From Hoeflea sp. (GTDB lineage Bacteria; Pseudomonadota; Alphaproteobacteria; Rhizobiales; Rhizobiaceae), in the NCBI RefSeq assembly GCF_002733955.1, contig NZ_NVXQ01000029.1, positions 1-64,000 on the forward strand: a stretch of 64,000 nucleotides of DNA. Reading direction: 5' to 3'. This document shows positions 1 to 8,884 of the stretch, piece by piece. Numbering within the stretch: the first letter of the stretch is position 1; each line of letters opens with the position of its first letter. A program made the position numbers and the translations under genes. The notes under the pieces are model-generated. The model worked only from the letters and a program-made list of their open reading frames with translations. It was not told the DNA's origin and did no database searches.

Positions 1-31
1 CGAGTGTCGCTTGCGCGGCTCTCTTTGGATA

Positions 32-80
32 ACACAAGGGCGAACTTCTTGGCGCCAGCGGCGCGCCGCCCTCGTTGTGT
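32..80 (-). repeat. imperfect inverted repeat in putative leader
   Basis: ACACAAGGGCG (32-42) pairs with CGCCCTCGTTGTGT (67-80) except for a three-base bulge. If the promoter at 87-116 is real, this would fold into a stem at the very 5' end of a leftward transcript. Its function is unknown. Confidence 0.3.
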
Positions 81-86
81 GAGCGG

Positions 87-116
87 TTTATAGGGGCCAC
101 CCTCACGAAGAGTCAA
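87..116 (-). promoter_or_regulatory. sigma70-like promoter pointing out of the window
   Basis: On the minus strand a TTGACT (116-111) lies 18 nt from a TATAAA (92-87). Transcription would start near position 80 and leave the window to the left. The gene it serves is not visible. Confidence 0.4.
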
Positions 117-529
117 CAGCCTTTTTCGCAAATCTGTCATTTTCTTTGACCAAAAAGGAAAATTCCGCGAGCCCCTATTTCGAAAGCCCGGAAAACCCCT
201 GCATCCACTGATATAAGCACCGATTTTCGCTGATCAAGGGCCCGACTTAACGCCGGAGCTGCAGGCAGACAGTCCGCGGCCGCGCCACCCCTGCCAAATC
301 AGCCAGGGCTTGGTTTCTTTGCAAAAGGGTTCGATGAGGTCGAATCCGGACGCACTCCCCCGACGCAACGGCAACAGGCAGAGCCATCTGCCGGGCCGAC
401 AGCCAGCCAGACCCGGAGTCGTGGCAGATTCCCCGCATCTCCAGTGCGGATAGCGGGTGGCATATATAAAAATATAATTTACAAATGAATATACGGAATT
501 ATGCTTGGGTCTTCGTCCGGGAGGGATCA

Positions 530-1678
530 ATGACACACAGGATTGAGTTGAAGGGGATGACCTGGTCGGACCCGCGCGGGTATGATCCGGTCGTCGCGGC
601 GGCAAAGGAATTTGCGTCACGCCACCCCGGGATCAGCATCAGCTGGGACAAACGTTCGCTGCAGGGGTTCGAGACGACGCCCGTCGACGAACTGGCAGCC
701 AGCTATGACCTGATGGTGATCGACCACCCCCATGTCGGCGCCGTTGCCGATCAGGGCTGCCTGCTTCCCTTCGAAACCCACGCCAGCGAGGATGCGCTGG
801 CCGCGCTCGCCAACCAGTCCGTCGGCAGGAGCTTCCAGAGCTATTTCCTTCATGGCCGGCAATGGGCCTTGCCGATCGATGCCGCAACCCAGGTCCAGGC
901 CCACCGCGCCGATCTCTCGCCACGGGTGGAGGGCTGGAGCGACGTGATCCGCAAGGCCCGCGACGGACACGTGATCTGGGCGCTGAGGCCGCCGCATGTG
1001 CTGATGAATTTCTACACCCTTGCCGCCAATCTCGGCCGCCCTTGCGCGACAAGTTATGGCGACCTCATCGATATCCCGACCGGCCTGCATGTCTTCGAGC
1101 AGCTTCGCGCCGTGTCGCAACACATGGATGATGCCTTCTACACGATGGACCCGATCGCCGTTCTCGATGAACTGTCCGGGACCGATCGCTACCATCTTTC
1201 GCCACTGGTCTATCTCTACAAGGGCTATGCCGATGAGGGCTACCGCGCCAACCGCATCAGCTTCACCGATATGCCGGTTCTGGGATGCAACGGCCCCCTG
1301 GGCTCTGCACTCGGCGGCACCGGCATCGCGATCTCGTCGAAAACGGCACATCCGGATCTCTGCACCGAGTTCGCTCTGTGGCTGGCCGGCGCAGAATGTC
1401 AGTCCGGCCTCTACGCACGATCCAATGGCCAACCGGGCAATGCGCTCGCCTGGAGCGACCCCTGCGTCAACACCCCCGTGGGAAACGCCTATTACAACAC
1501 GAGGCTGACCCACGAGACCGCATGGCTGCGCCCACGCCATGACGGCTACATGCAGTTCCAGGAAGAAGGTTCCGTGATCGTCACCGATGCCTTGCGCGGG
1601 CGGCTCGAACCGGGCAAGGCAGTCGCCTGTCTCAATGAGCGGTTTCGCGCCAGTTTTCTTAAGCGCGCTTCAGCCTGA
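530..1678 (+). CDS. solute-binding-protein-like protein without signal peptide
   Basis: A 382-residue protein with the general look of a carbohydrate ABC transporter substrate-binding protein: an early stretch SYDLMVIDHPHVG, a middle LGGTGIAISSKT and a C-terminal sugar-SBP-like lobe. I chose the ATG at 530 because GGGAGGG sits 5 nt upstream; the ATG at 485 has no ribosome binding site. No Sec, Tat or lipoprotein signal is visible from either start, so the protein may stay in the cytoplasm. No permease or ATPase gene lies beside it. It could be a sensor or ligand carrier, or its partners may lie elsewhere. The family assignment is moderate and the function unknown. Confidence 0.6.
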   Translation: MTHRIELKGMTWSDPRGYDPVVAAAKEFASRHPGISISWDKRSLQGFETTPVDELAASYDLMVIDHPHVGAVADQGCLLPFETHASEDALAALANQSVGRSFQSYFLHGRQWALPIDAATQVQAHRADLSPRVEGWSDVIRKARDGHVIWALRPPHVLMNFYTLAANLGRPCATSYGDLIDIPTGLHVFEQLRAVSQHMDDAFYTMDPIAVLDELSGTDRYHLSPLVYLYKGYADEGYRANRISFTDMPVLGCNGPLGSALGGTGIAISSKTAHPDLCTEFALWLAGAECQSGLYARSNGQPGNALAWSDPCVNTPVGNAYYNTRLTHETAWLRPRHDGYMQFQEEGSVIVTDALRGRLEPGKAVACLNERFRASFLKRASA

Positions 1679-1830
1679 ACACCGATCCTCTGCTCCTGTC
1701 TTCTCCCGCTGCGAGCTCACCGATCCTCCAATTTCAAGGCCGCGGACCCGCACCACTTGCAGTCCTCCTGCTGACAGCATTTGGGGAGAGCGCCGCATTG
1801 CCAAAACCAATGTGAAGGCGATCATCTCAC

Positions 1831-1860
1831 TTGTCATAACAATTATTCTCATACTATCCT
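1831..1860 (+). promoter_or_regulatory. promoter-like pair before the esterase gene
   Basis: TTGTCA (1831-1836) and TATCCT (1855-1860) are spaced by 18 nt and end about 54 nt before the chosen start codon at 1914. A small imperfect palindrome, ACTATCCTGATAGGTAGT, overlaps the -10 (1854-1871). Assigned by sequence pattern only. Confidence 0.35.
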
Positions 1861-1913
1861 GATAGGTAGTGACATTATCAGTCACAGAAGCAAATCTCTT
1901 GAGGGACAAAATA

Positions 1914-2948
1914 ATGAAAAAATGCTGTTCACGACCCCTATCCGCCTTTCTCGCAACCCTGGCGCTTGCCATGACAGGTTCAGCGGTAACCGAGGCCCAG
2001 GCGCAGGAATGCCCGGTTTCGCCCGCTACCGGGCTGATAGCCTTTGAAGTCGGCGTCTCCACCGTTCTCGGCCATATCCCGGAAACTGCGGCTGGAAAAC
2101 GGGTTCCGCTCGTCCTCAACCTGCACCCAAGTGGCGGCTCCGGCCTGCGCAGCCTTGAGGACAGCCGTCATGTGGCGGACGAGAACGGGTTCGTGCTCGT
2201 CACGCCGACCGGGGACGTCGGACCGATTTTTGGCGGCTGGACATGGAATGTACCGGGCGTCCCGACCTTCGGTGAGGGCAATTATCCTGCGGAGGATGCC
2301 CGCAATGAGGTCGAATTCCTGAGCCAGGTCATCGACAAGGCATCAGAGATTGCCTGCATCGACCCCAAGCGCATCTATGTCATGGGTTTTTCCGGTGGAG
2401 CCCGCATGGCGTCGCGCATGGCCTGCGACATGGCTGACCGGATTGCCGCCATTGCCCCCATCGGCGGCATCCGCTTTTCAAAACCTTCCGACACGGGGCT
2501 GGGCCTGCCCAATGCGCAGGCCTGCACACCCTCCCGTCCGGTGCCGGTCATGGCGCTTCATGGGCACTGGGACCCGACCAATGTCTGGTACGACAGCGAA
2601 CTGGGAGAAACCCCCTTCCTCAATCCGAGCGACGGCAGCAAGCGCGTCGCCGCCGCTCCGAAGCCCGGCACATCCTGGAGCTACAGCGGTGAAGCCGCTC
2701 TGGCCCGCTGGGTGGAGCACAATGGCTGCTCGCTCGAGCCAAAGATCACCGACATTGCCGATGATGTCCAACAGCGCGACTACCAGGATTGCCGCGACGG
2801 CGGTGATGTAACGCTGATGTTCTTCGAGGATGGCGGCCACGCCGTGCCCGGATACGACACCGCTTGGGGTCCCGGCCAGGGCATAAGCGATTTCGACGGC
2901 TATGCTGTCGCCTGGGATCTGTTGAAATCCCACAGCCTCCCGGAATGA
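1914..2948 (+). CDS. secreted PHB-depolymerase/feruloyl-esterase-type alpha/beta hydrolase
   Basis: A 344-residue exported hydrolase. The start at 1914 has GAGGGA 7 nt upstream. A classic Sec signal peptide occupies residues 1-30, with likely cleavage after AQA. The mature part shows the LpqC/esterase-PHB-depolymerase fold: LNLHPSGG (about 68-75, oxyanion region), the nucleophile elbow GFSGG with Ser at about 160, and a late EDGGHAVPG that supplies the catalytic His. Proteins of this family hydrolyse esters of polyhydroxyalkanoates, feruloyl or acetyl groups; the substrate cannot be told from sequence. The gene stands alone and is convergent with the flavoprotein gene. Secretion fits polymer or plant-ester attack, and aromatic catabolism genes occur further right. 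Confidence 0.8.
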   Translation: MKKCCSRPLSAFLATLALAMTGSAVTEAQAQECPVSPATGLIAFEVGVSTVLGHIPETAAGKRVPLVLNLHPSGGSGLRSLEDSRHVADENGFVLVTPTGDVGPIFGGWTWNVPGVPTFGEGNYPAEDARNEVEFLSQVIDKASEIACIDPKRIYVMGFSGGARMASRMACDMADRIAAIAPIGGIRFSKPSDTGLGLPNAQACTPSRPVPVMALHGHWDPTNVWYDSELGETPFLNPSDGSKRVAAAPKPGTSWSYSGEAALARWVEHNGCSLEPKITDIADDVQQRDYQDCRDGGDVTLMFFEDGGHAVPGYDTAWGPGQGISDFDGYAVAWDLLKSHSLPE

Positions 2949-2981
2949 AGATTGCCGTCTCGGCTTGATTGACCAGGAAAT

Positions 2982-3005
2982 GCCGGCGGGCTTGATCCCG
3001 CCGGC
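2982..3005. terminator. GC hairpin between convergent genes
   Basis: GCCGGCGGG (2982-2990), loop CTTGAT, CCCGCCGGC (2997-3005): a perfect 9-bp stem between the stop codons of the convergent esterase and flavoprotein genes. There is no clear T tract on either side, so it is only a possible bidirectional terminator. Confidence 0.4.
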
Positions 3006-3067
3006 GCTCGCACCGGCACATCGAACGATCAGATCCCGCCAGATGTCGGGTCAGATTGGTGCAGCTT

Positions 3068-4480
3068 TTACCCTGATACCACTGATGTCCCGGCAGCGTG
3101 TCCGGCGACAAAGCCGAAACCGATGGCCGTCAGCAAGCCATTGCCGGAAAGATAGCCCGACACATCCGGGCCCGACACACCGCAGGCCGCGCCACCCCCG
3201 GCAAACAGATTGGCAAATGGCGTGCCGTCATCCCGCACCACCCGGGCCTGATCATCGATCTTCAGGCCGCCCTGGGTGTGAAACAGGGCCCCGGTCACCT
3301 TCACCGCGTGAAACGGCGCCAGCAGAGCCGGCTTACCGGTGAAATTCCGGCCAAACGGATCGTCGGCCTTACCGGATTGAAAACGCGCCACCTCTGTCAG
3401 CGTTACTGACAGTGCCGTCTCGGGCAGTCCGGTCACCCAGGCCAGTTCGCCCACATCTGCGGCTTCACGGATAGCACCAGCCGCCATCGCCTCCTGGTAG
3501 TCCGGAAAGCCCTGGGCAAAGGCATGCAGCCGCGCATCGTAAATGTTCCAGGCGATTCCACCGGGTTGCGCCAGCACATTGACGGCCTGCTCGGAGTAGC
3601 CGCCATGCTCGTTGGAAAAACGCACCCCGTCCGCATTGACCTGGATGCCGCCTTCCATCATCAGCGCCCAGGAAATCAGGATGCCATGCGGATGCGCCAG
3701 CGAGCCGTGACCCTGGTAGCCCGAAAGATGATCGATGCGCGCGCCCAGCGTCTCGCCCCAGATAAGCGCATCGCCAGTATTGCCCTGATGGCCGTAATAG
3801 AGACCCTCGGCAATCTCGGGAATGTGCTCACGCACCAGCGCGGCATTTCCGCCAAAACCATTGCAGGCCAGCACCAGCGCCTTGCAGCCGAGCACTTCCC
3901 GTGCCCCATCCGGCCGGGTGATTTCGACAGCCGTGATCCTGTCTTCGGCGTCTGCATAGAGGGCGGTGACATGCGCTTCGGTGACAACCGGGATTTCCGC
4001 CGCCTCGACCGCAGCGAGTAACCGCGCTTCCAGCGCCGCACCGGTCTTTTCGGGCACCGCGTGCATCCGGTGCCGGGAATGGCCGGGATAGAGGAAATCA
4101 TCCAGCACGATCCACTCGAGCCCGTGCATATCAGCCAGCCATTCCAGTGCCGGGCCGATTGCTTGCGCGGCGAGCTGCGTCAGCGAAGCCACCGACTTGC
4201 CCTTGGATTTGGCCATGATGTCGGCCTCGAACCGCTCTGGCGTGTCATCTTCAACGCCAATGGCGCGCTGAAACCGGGTCGCAGGCGCCGGCACGAAGCC
4301 CGACGACATCGAGGTGGAGCCGGAAGGCGAGACATCGCGTTCAAGAACCATCACCTCGGCCCCGGCGGCCCTGGCCCGCAGCGCCGCGACCAGTCCGCAA
4401 GCGCCCGCACCGATCACAACGACATCAGCCTCGGCATCAATGTGGTCTGGCAAACTGTGCGAGATCCGGCCGCCGTTCAT
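3068..4480 (-). CDS. FAD-dependent dehydrogenase, fumarate-reductase/ketosteroid-dehydrogenase flavoprotein family
   Basis: About 470 residues. The N-terminal FAD-binding Rossmann motif VVVIGAGACG is followed by VLERD, and the C-terminal flavin motif reads LFAGGGAACGVSG with SGNGLLTAIGFG. This is the FAD_binding_2 family, which includes soluble fumarate reductases, 3-ketosteroid dehydrogenases and tricarballylate dehydrogenase; these oxidise or reduce C-C bonds next to carbonyl or carboxyl groups. It is the last gene of the leftward operon. I prefer the ATG at 4480, one base after the stop of the upstream gene; a GTG at 4489 would overlap that gene by 8 nt. Context suggests a desaturation step on the operon's unsaturated acid or cyclic imide, which is inference. 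Confidence 0.75.
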   Translation of the reverse strand: MNGGRISHSLPDHIDAEADVVVIGAGACGLVAALRARAAGAEVMVLERDVSPSGSTSMSSGFVPAPATRFQRAIGVEDDTPERFEADIMAKSKGKSVASLTQLAAQAIGPALEWLADMHGLEWIVLDDFLYPGHSRHRMHAVPEKTGAALEARLLAAVEAAEIPVVTEAHVTALYADAEDRITAVEITRPDGAREVLGCKALVLACNGFGGNAALVREHIPEIAEGLYYGHQGNTGDALIWGETLGARIDHLSGYQGHGSLAHPHGILISWALMMEGGIQVNADGVRFSNEHGGYSEQAVNVLAQPGGIAWNIYDARLHAFAQGFPDYQEAMAAGAIREAADVGELAWVTGLPETALSVTLTEVARFQSGKADDPFGRNFTGKPALLAPFHAVKVTGALFHTQGGLKIDDQARVVRDDGTPFANLFAGGGAACGVSGPDVSGYLSGNGLLTAIGFGFVAGHAAGTSVVSG

Positions 4481-4481
4481 C

Positions 4482-5099
4482 TCAGGCACCGGCGATCATG
4501 GCTGCCGCCTCGCTGCAGGTCAGGGTTTTCGCCACCGTCGACAGATCACCGATGGCGCGCTCATGGGTCTCGGCCGAGAACGCGGCACAACCGTCGCTGA
4601 GCACGAATGTCGAAAAATCCCGCACATGCGCGTCGCGCACGGTCGAGGCAACGCCGCCATTGGTGACGATGCCGCAGACCATCAGCGTCTCGATCCCGGC
4701 CTTGCGCAGCACCCATTCAAGCCGCGTCATGTAGAAGGCCGAATAGGCCACTTTCTCCACCGACAGATCGGCGGGCTGCAATTCATCCACCAGCGCATGG
4801 CCCCAGCTGCCAGGGGCAAAATCACCCTTGGCCAGGAACGGACGTATCTGCTTGAGATGCGGCGAGATGAATGGCTCGCCGCCCTTCCCCGGCACCAGCG
4901 TGAATTGCGTCGAGAGGATCCAGCCGCCTTTCTGCCTCAGTGCATTGGCCACCGGCAACACCCGTTCGGGCAGCGCGGCAATCGCTGAACTTTTCTGGTT
5001 GCCGCGTGCATAGGCGCCGTCGGGATGCAGAAAATCGTTTTGCAGATCGACGATCAGCAGGCCTGTGCGTGTGGGATCGAAAGACAGAGCCGTCATCAT
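4482..5099 (-). CDS. isochorismatase-family hydrolase with Gly at the nucleophile position
   Basis: A 205-residue protein of the cysteine hydrolase/isochorismatase fold. The catalytic Asp is in LLIVDLQNDFL (about residues 14-24) and a conserved Lys in VEKVAYSAFY. The loop that normally carries the nucleophilic Cys reads GIVTNGGVASTVRDA, with Gly (codon GGC) where amidases such as nicotinamidase or maleamate amidase have Cys. True isochorismatases (EntB, PhzD) also lack this Cys. The start ATG at 5099 directly abuts the TAG of the upstream oxoprolinase gene, so translation is probably coupled. The operon position suggests a hydrolytic step after ring opening, but the missing Cys makes ordinary amidase chemistry doubtful. 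Confidence 0.8.
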   Translation of the reverse strand: MMTALSFDPTRTGLLIVDLQNDFLHPDGAYARGNQKSSAIAALPERVLPVANALRQKGGWILSTQFTLVPGKGGEPFISPHLKQIRPFLAKGDFAPGSWGHALVDELQPADLSVEKVAYSAFYMTRLEWVLRKAGIETLMVCGIVTNGGVASTVRDAHVRDFSTFVLSDGCAAFSAETHERAIGDLSTVAKTLTCSEAAAMIAGA

Positions 5100-7151
5100 C
5101 TACGCTCCCGGGGTGATCACGAGATTGCCGAAATCATCGACCACGGCAACAAGTCCGGGATCGACGAAGATCGTGGTGTCGGCCTGCTCAAGCAGCGCCG
5201 GCCCGGCAATCGAAGCACCCACGGCCAGCTGCAAGCGTTCATAGACGCCTGCCTCATGCCATTTACCGTCAGCGAAGACCTGGCGTGTCCCGATCCGGCA
5301 GGCATCCGCCGGCTTGCCGTCGACCGGGGCGAAGACCGCCATGTCGAGCTTGGGGCGGCGGCCGATAACCGCAATCCGGTAGTTCATAACCCGCATCGGG
5401 ATACCATCGAGCAACCGGCCATAGGTTTCCCGGTAGGCAGTTTCGAACGCATCGCGGATGCCCCGTGTCGTCAGCCCGGATTCAGGAATGTCGATCGCCA
5501 CATTCACCGTGTGGGTCTGGCCAAGATAGAGCATGTCGAGCTCAATCACCCGGTCAACACGGGCAAAGGCGACGCCGGCATTTTCCAGCAGCGCTTCGGT
5601 CTCGTCACCAACGCGGATCATCTCGGCGCCGAGCTCTCCAGCATCAACCTGATCGAGCAGCCGGTTGACCGTCTGCACCCGGTCGTGGCGCATGTCGGCT
5701 ACGACGCAGCCGAGCGCCGATGTGACGCCGGGAAACCGCGGAACCAGTGCCGAGGCAAGACCGACTTCCTTGATCAACGCGCCTGTGTGCAAGGCACCAC
5801 CGCCGCCGAACGGCGTCGCCGAGAACTTCGCCGGATCATGGCCCTTCTCGATCGACACCAGCCGGATAGCGCCGGCCATCTTGGCATTAGCGAGCTGCAG
5901 GATTGCTTCCGCCGCATGCTCGATCGACAGCCCGAGCGGCGTCGCCAGATGCGTGTCGATCGCCCGCCGCGACGCCTCGACATCGAGCCGAGCCAGTTTG
6001 CCGCCGATCGGCCGGTCGGGATTGATCCGGCCGAGCACCACATTGGCGTCAGTCACCGTCGGCCGGTCGTTGCCGAGCCCGTAGCAGACAGGTCCCGGAT
6101 CGGAACCGGCCGATTCCGGACCGACCTGCAGCAGCCCGCCCGTGTCGAGCGAGGCGATGGATCCGCCGCCAGCGCCGATCGTGGTGATCTCGATCATCGG
6201 CGTGCGCACCACCATGCCGAAATCGATCGCCGTCTGCGCCGCAAGGGCTGCTTCATTGTTGGCAACCAGAGACACGTCGAACGAGGTGCCGCCCATGTCG
6301 CAGGTGATGATGTTGTCAAAGCCGGCAGCCTTGGCGATTGCCGTCGCGGCAATGACGCCGGCAGCCGGCCCCGAGAGCGCGGTTCTGACCGGATAGCGTT
6401 TGGCCATGTCGATCGACATCACCCCGCCATTCGACTGAACGATCAGGATGTCGCCGCCAAAGCCCTTGGCCTCGAGCCCCTTTTCCAGCTTGTCGAGATA
6501 GGACGATACCACCGGCTGCAGATAGGCGTTCAGCGTCGCCGTCGACAGCCGCTCAAACTCGCGGATCTCCGGCAGGATTTCCGTAGCCGCCGTGACATAG
6601 GCATTGGGCCAGACCGAGCGCACCGCCTCGACGGCGCGTTTCTCGTTCTCGTTGTTGGCGTAGCCATTGATGAAGAACACGCAGACCGCTTCGCAGCCAC
6701 TCTCGGCAAGCGCAGTCGCCTGCGCCTTGACTTCAGCCACGTCCACTCCGTCAAGCACGGTGCCGTCGGCCAGCACCCGTTCGCTGACTTCGACACGATC
6801 GGGCCGTTCCACCACCGGGGTGAAGGATCCCTTCAGGCCCCAGGTCGTCGGCCGGTCGCGGCGGCGCATTTCCAGCACGTCGCGAAACCCCTCCGTGGTG
6901 ATGATGCCGGTGCGCGCCCCCTTGCGCTCGAGCAGCGCATTGGTGCCGACGGTCGTGCCGTGCACCACGGTGGAGATATCGGCAAAGTTTTCTACCCTGC
7001 TGCCAATGCCTTCGACAAAGCCTTTCGACTGGTCGCCGCGGGTGGACGGCACCTTGGCGGTGGAAACCTTTCCGCTGGTTTCATCGAGAATGAAGACATC
7101 GGTAAAGGTGCCGCCGACGTCGACGCCGATGACGTAAGCTGGTCGTGTCAT
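5100..7151 (-). CDS. hyuA: hydantoinase/oxoprolinase subunit A
   Basis: A 683-residue protein with the full HyuA layout: an N-terminal actin/ASKHA-type phosphate loop, VIGVDVGGTFTDVF (residues 7-20), then HGTTVGTNALLERKG, a central CDMGGTSFDVS and a conserved glycine-rich GAGGGSIA. HyuA with HyuB forms ATP-dependent amidohydrolases that open hydantoins, 5-oxoproline and related lactams or imides; acetone carboxylase beta is a relative. It overlaps hyuB by ATGA (4 nt) and has GGGAGG upstream. The length is normal for the bacterial two-gene form. The exact substrate is unknown; the neighbours suggest an N-heterocycle that ends as a branched dicarboxylate. Confidence 0.9.
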   Translation of the reverse strand: MTRPAYVIGVDVGGTFTDVFILDETSGKVSTAKVPSTRGDQSKGFVEGIGSRVENFADISTVVHGTTVGTNALLERKGARTGIITTEGFRDVLEMRRRDRPTTWGLKGSFTPVVERPDRVEVSERVLADGTVLDGVDVAEVKAQATALAESGCEAVCVFFINGYANNENEKRAVEAVRSVWPNAYVTAATEILPEIREFERLSTATLNAYLQPVVSSYLDKLEKGLEAKGFGGDILIVQSNGGVMSIDMAKRYPVRTALSGPAAGVIAATAIAKAAGFDNIITCDMGGTSFDVSLVANNEAALAAQTAIDFGMVVRTPMIEITTIGAGGGSIASLDTGGLLQVGPESAGSDPGPVCYGLGNDRPTVTDANVVLGRINPDRPIGGKLARLDVEASRRAIDTHLATPLGLSIEHAAEAILQLANAKMAGAIRLVSIEKGHDPAKFSATPFGGGGALHTGALIKEVGLASALVPRFPGVTSALGCVVADMRHDRVQTVNRLLDQVDAGELGAEMIRVGDETEALLENAGVAFARVDRVIELDMLYLGQTHTVNVAIDIPESGLTTRGIRDAFETAYRETYGRLLDGIPMRVMNYRIAVIGRRPKLDMAVFAPVDGKPADACRIGTRQVFADGKWHEAGVYERLQLAVGASIAGPALLEQADTTIFVDPGLVAVVDDFGNLVITPGA

Positions 7152-8884
7152 TGGGCTGCCTCCCGGGCGCGCAGATCTCGTGTGGCGGCCTCATCAACGG
7201 TCCCATCCGGACCGATGACGACGCCGTAGTCGGCCTCGGTGTACTCAGCCGTGATGTAACCCAGCCGCAAATCACGGGCGACACTTTCAGGGTTACGCTC
7301 AAGGGCGCGGCCATAGCCGCCACCCCCGGGTGTTTCCAGCCGCAGCTTCTGGCCACGGTCAATGTGGACCCCGACGATTTTCGAGGCCATCGGCGGCACA
7401 TGCTCGCCGTCCGCCTGCTCATAGTGGAATGTGTTCAAGGCACCTGCCCCGCCGCCAACCACGCCGGGCGGCGCAAACCGCCCCCGCTCGCCGAACAGGA
7501 ACACATCCGCCTGTTTCTCCAGAAGCTCGATCTCGTAGACCGCGCCGAGGCCGCCACGGAATTCGCCTGCCCCGCCGGAATCGGGCCGCAGTGCCCATTG
7601 CGTGAACCGCACCGGATAGGCCGCTTCCAAAATTTCCAGCGGTGGAATCGTGGCGGTCGAAATCGGCGCATTGCCGTGGTTGAGACCGTCGCCGGCGCCC
7701 TGTGCGCCGTGACCGCCGCCGAAGAACGAGAACATCACCCAGCGCTGGCCATTGGCACGGTGTCCTGCCAGCGACAGCGCATTGATGGTGCCATAGGCGC
7801 AGGCCATGGCCGGTTCGGGCGCAATCTGCGCCACCGCCTGAAACACCACATCGATCAGCCGCAGGATCGTCTCGGTGTAACCGCCGACAGGTTTTGGCGC
7901 ACGAACAGACAGTAGCGAATCCTCATCAATGCGGAAGTCGACCGGTTCGAGCACCCCGGCATTGGCCGGTACGTCGCCGAAGATGTGCTTGAGCGCCACG
8001 TAACAGGCGGCAATCGTCGTCGCCCGCGAGATATTTACCGGACCGGCGCAGGCCGGCGAAGAGCGCGAGAAATCCATCACCATGCTGTCACCGTCGATGA
8101 TCAGGTCGAGCGCGATCTTCAACGGCTCGTCATTGATGCCGTCATTGTCGAGAAAATCTTCCGCCGAGACCGTGCCCGAGGTCAGGTTCGCGATCTGCGC
8201 CCGCATCATCTGCGCCGCACGCGCCGTCAGCTCGCCCATGCAGGCGGCAACCTTGCCGTCGCCATATTCATCGAGCAGCGCATTCATGCGCTTTTCGCCA
8301 AGCTGCAGCGCATTGATCTGGCCGTTGAGGTCGCCGTAGAGCGACAGCGGCAGCCGCGAGTTCGAGGACAGGATGTCGACAATGTCCTGGCGGAACTCGC
8401 CACGGTCATAAAGCTTGACCGGCGGGATCAGCATGCCTTCCTGGAAGCATTCGGTCGCGGCAGGATTGTAGTTGCCCGGCACATTGCCGCCAACATCGTG
8501 CCAGTGACCGACGGACGCCAGGTAACAGAACACCTCGCCATCGCGGAACACCGGCTTCACCAGTCGGAAGTCGGACAGATGCGTCCCGCCGTCATAGGGA
8601 TCGTTGAAAATCCAGACATCGCCTTCGTGGACACCGCCTTGTTTCGCCGCCTTGTCGATCACCGCCTTGACCGCAAACGCCATCACCCCGACGAAAATCG
8701 GCAGGCCGGACTTGCCTTGCACCAGCGTGTCGCCGGTCTTGGCGTCATAGATCCCGTGCGAGGCATCATGCGCCTCGGCAATGATCGGATTGAACGCGGA
8801 GCGGAACAGCGTTGCGTCCATCTCGTCGGCAATCTGTTCCAGCCGGCCTTTGAGGATGGCCAGTGTGACCGGATCAATCGTCAT
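7148..8884 (-). CDS. hyuB: hydantoinase/oxoprolinase subunit B
   Basis: A 578-residue partner of HyuA. The family signature FNDPYDGGTHLSDF lies near residues 90-105, with an early RSAFNPIIAEAHDASHGIYD and a C-terminal LETPGGGGYG, all typical of hydantoinase B. The product supplies the second half of an ATP-dependent lactam/imide hydrolase. It overlaps the upstream lyase gene by ATGA at 8881-8884 and the downstream hyuA by 4 nt, so the subunits should be made in step. The family is certain; the substrate is inferred only from the operon. Confidence 0.9.
   Translation of the reverse strand: MTIDPVTLAILKGRLEQIADEMDATLFRSAFNPIIAEAHDASHGIYDAKTGDTLVQGKSGLPIFVGVMAFAVKAVIDKAAKQGGVHEGDVWIFNDPYDGGTHLSDFRLVKPVFRDGEVFCYLASVGHWHDVGGNVPGNYNPAATECFQEGMLIPPVKLYDRGEFRQDIVDILSSNSRLPLSLYGDLNGQINALQLGEKRMNALLDEYGDGKVAACMGELTARAAQMMRAQIANLTSGTVSAEDFLDNDGINDEPLKIALDLIIDGDSMVMDFSRSSPACAGPVNISRATTIAACYVALKHIFGDVPANAGVLEPVDFRIDEDSLLSVRAPKPVGGYTETILRLIDVVFQAVAQIAPEPAMACAYGTINALSLAGHRANGQRWVMFSFFGGGHGAQGAGDGLNHGNAPISTATIPPLEILEAAYPVRFTQWALRPDSGGAGEFRGGLGAVYEIELLEKQADVFLFGERGRFAPPGVVGGGAGALNTFHYEQADGEHVPPMASKIVGVHIDRGQKLRLETPGGGGYGRALERNPESVARDLRLGYITAEYTEADYGVVIGPDGTVDEAATRDLRAREAAQ

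Larger units (their letters stand above)
1..529. other. gene-free left edge
   Basis: No convincing coding region was found here. The open frames present have poor codon use and match no family I know. The stretch holds a leftward promoter-like pair (see the entry at 87-116), an imperfect inverted repeat at 32-80 in what would be the leader of that transcript, and an AT-rich segment at 461-480 with a TATAAT at 473-478 just ahead of the first rightward gene. Confidence 0.5.

Noticed and set aside
5025-7229. 734-codon plus-strand frame opposite hyuA
   Set aside because: Composition is that of an antisense shadow and there is no start signal; hyuA on the minus strand has full family motifs.
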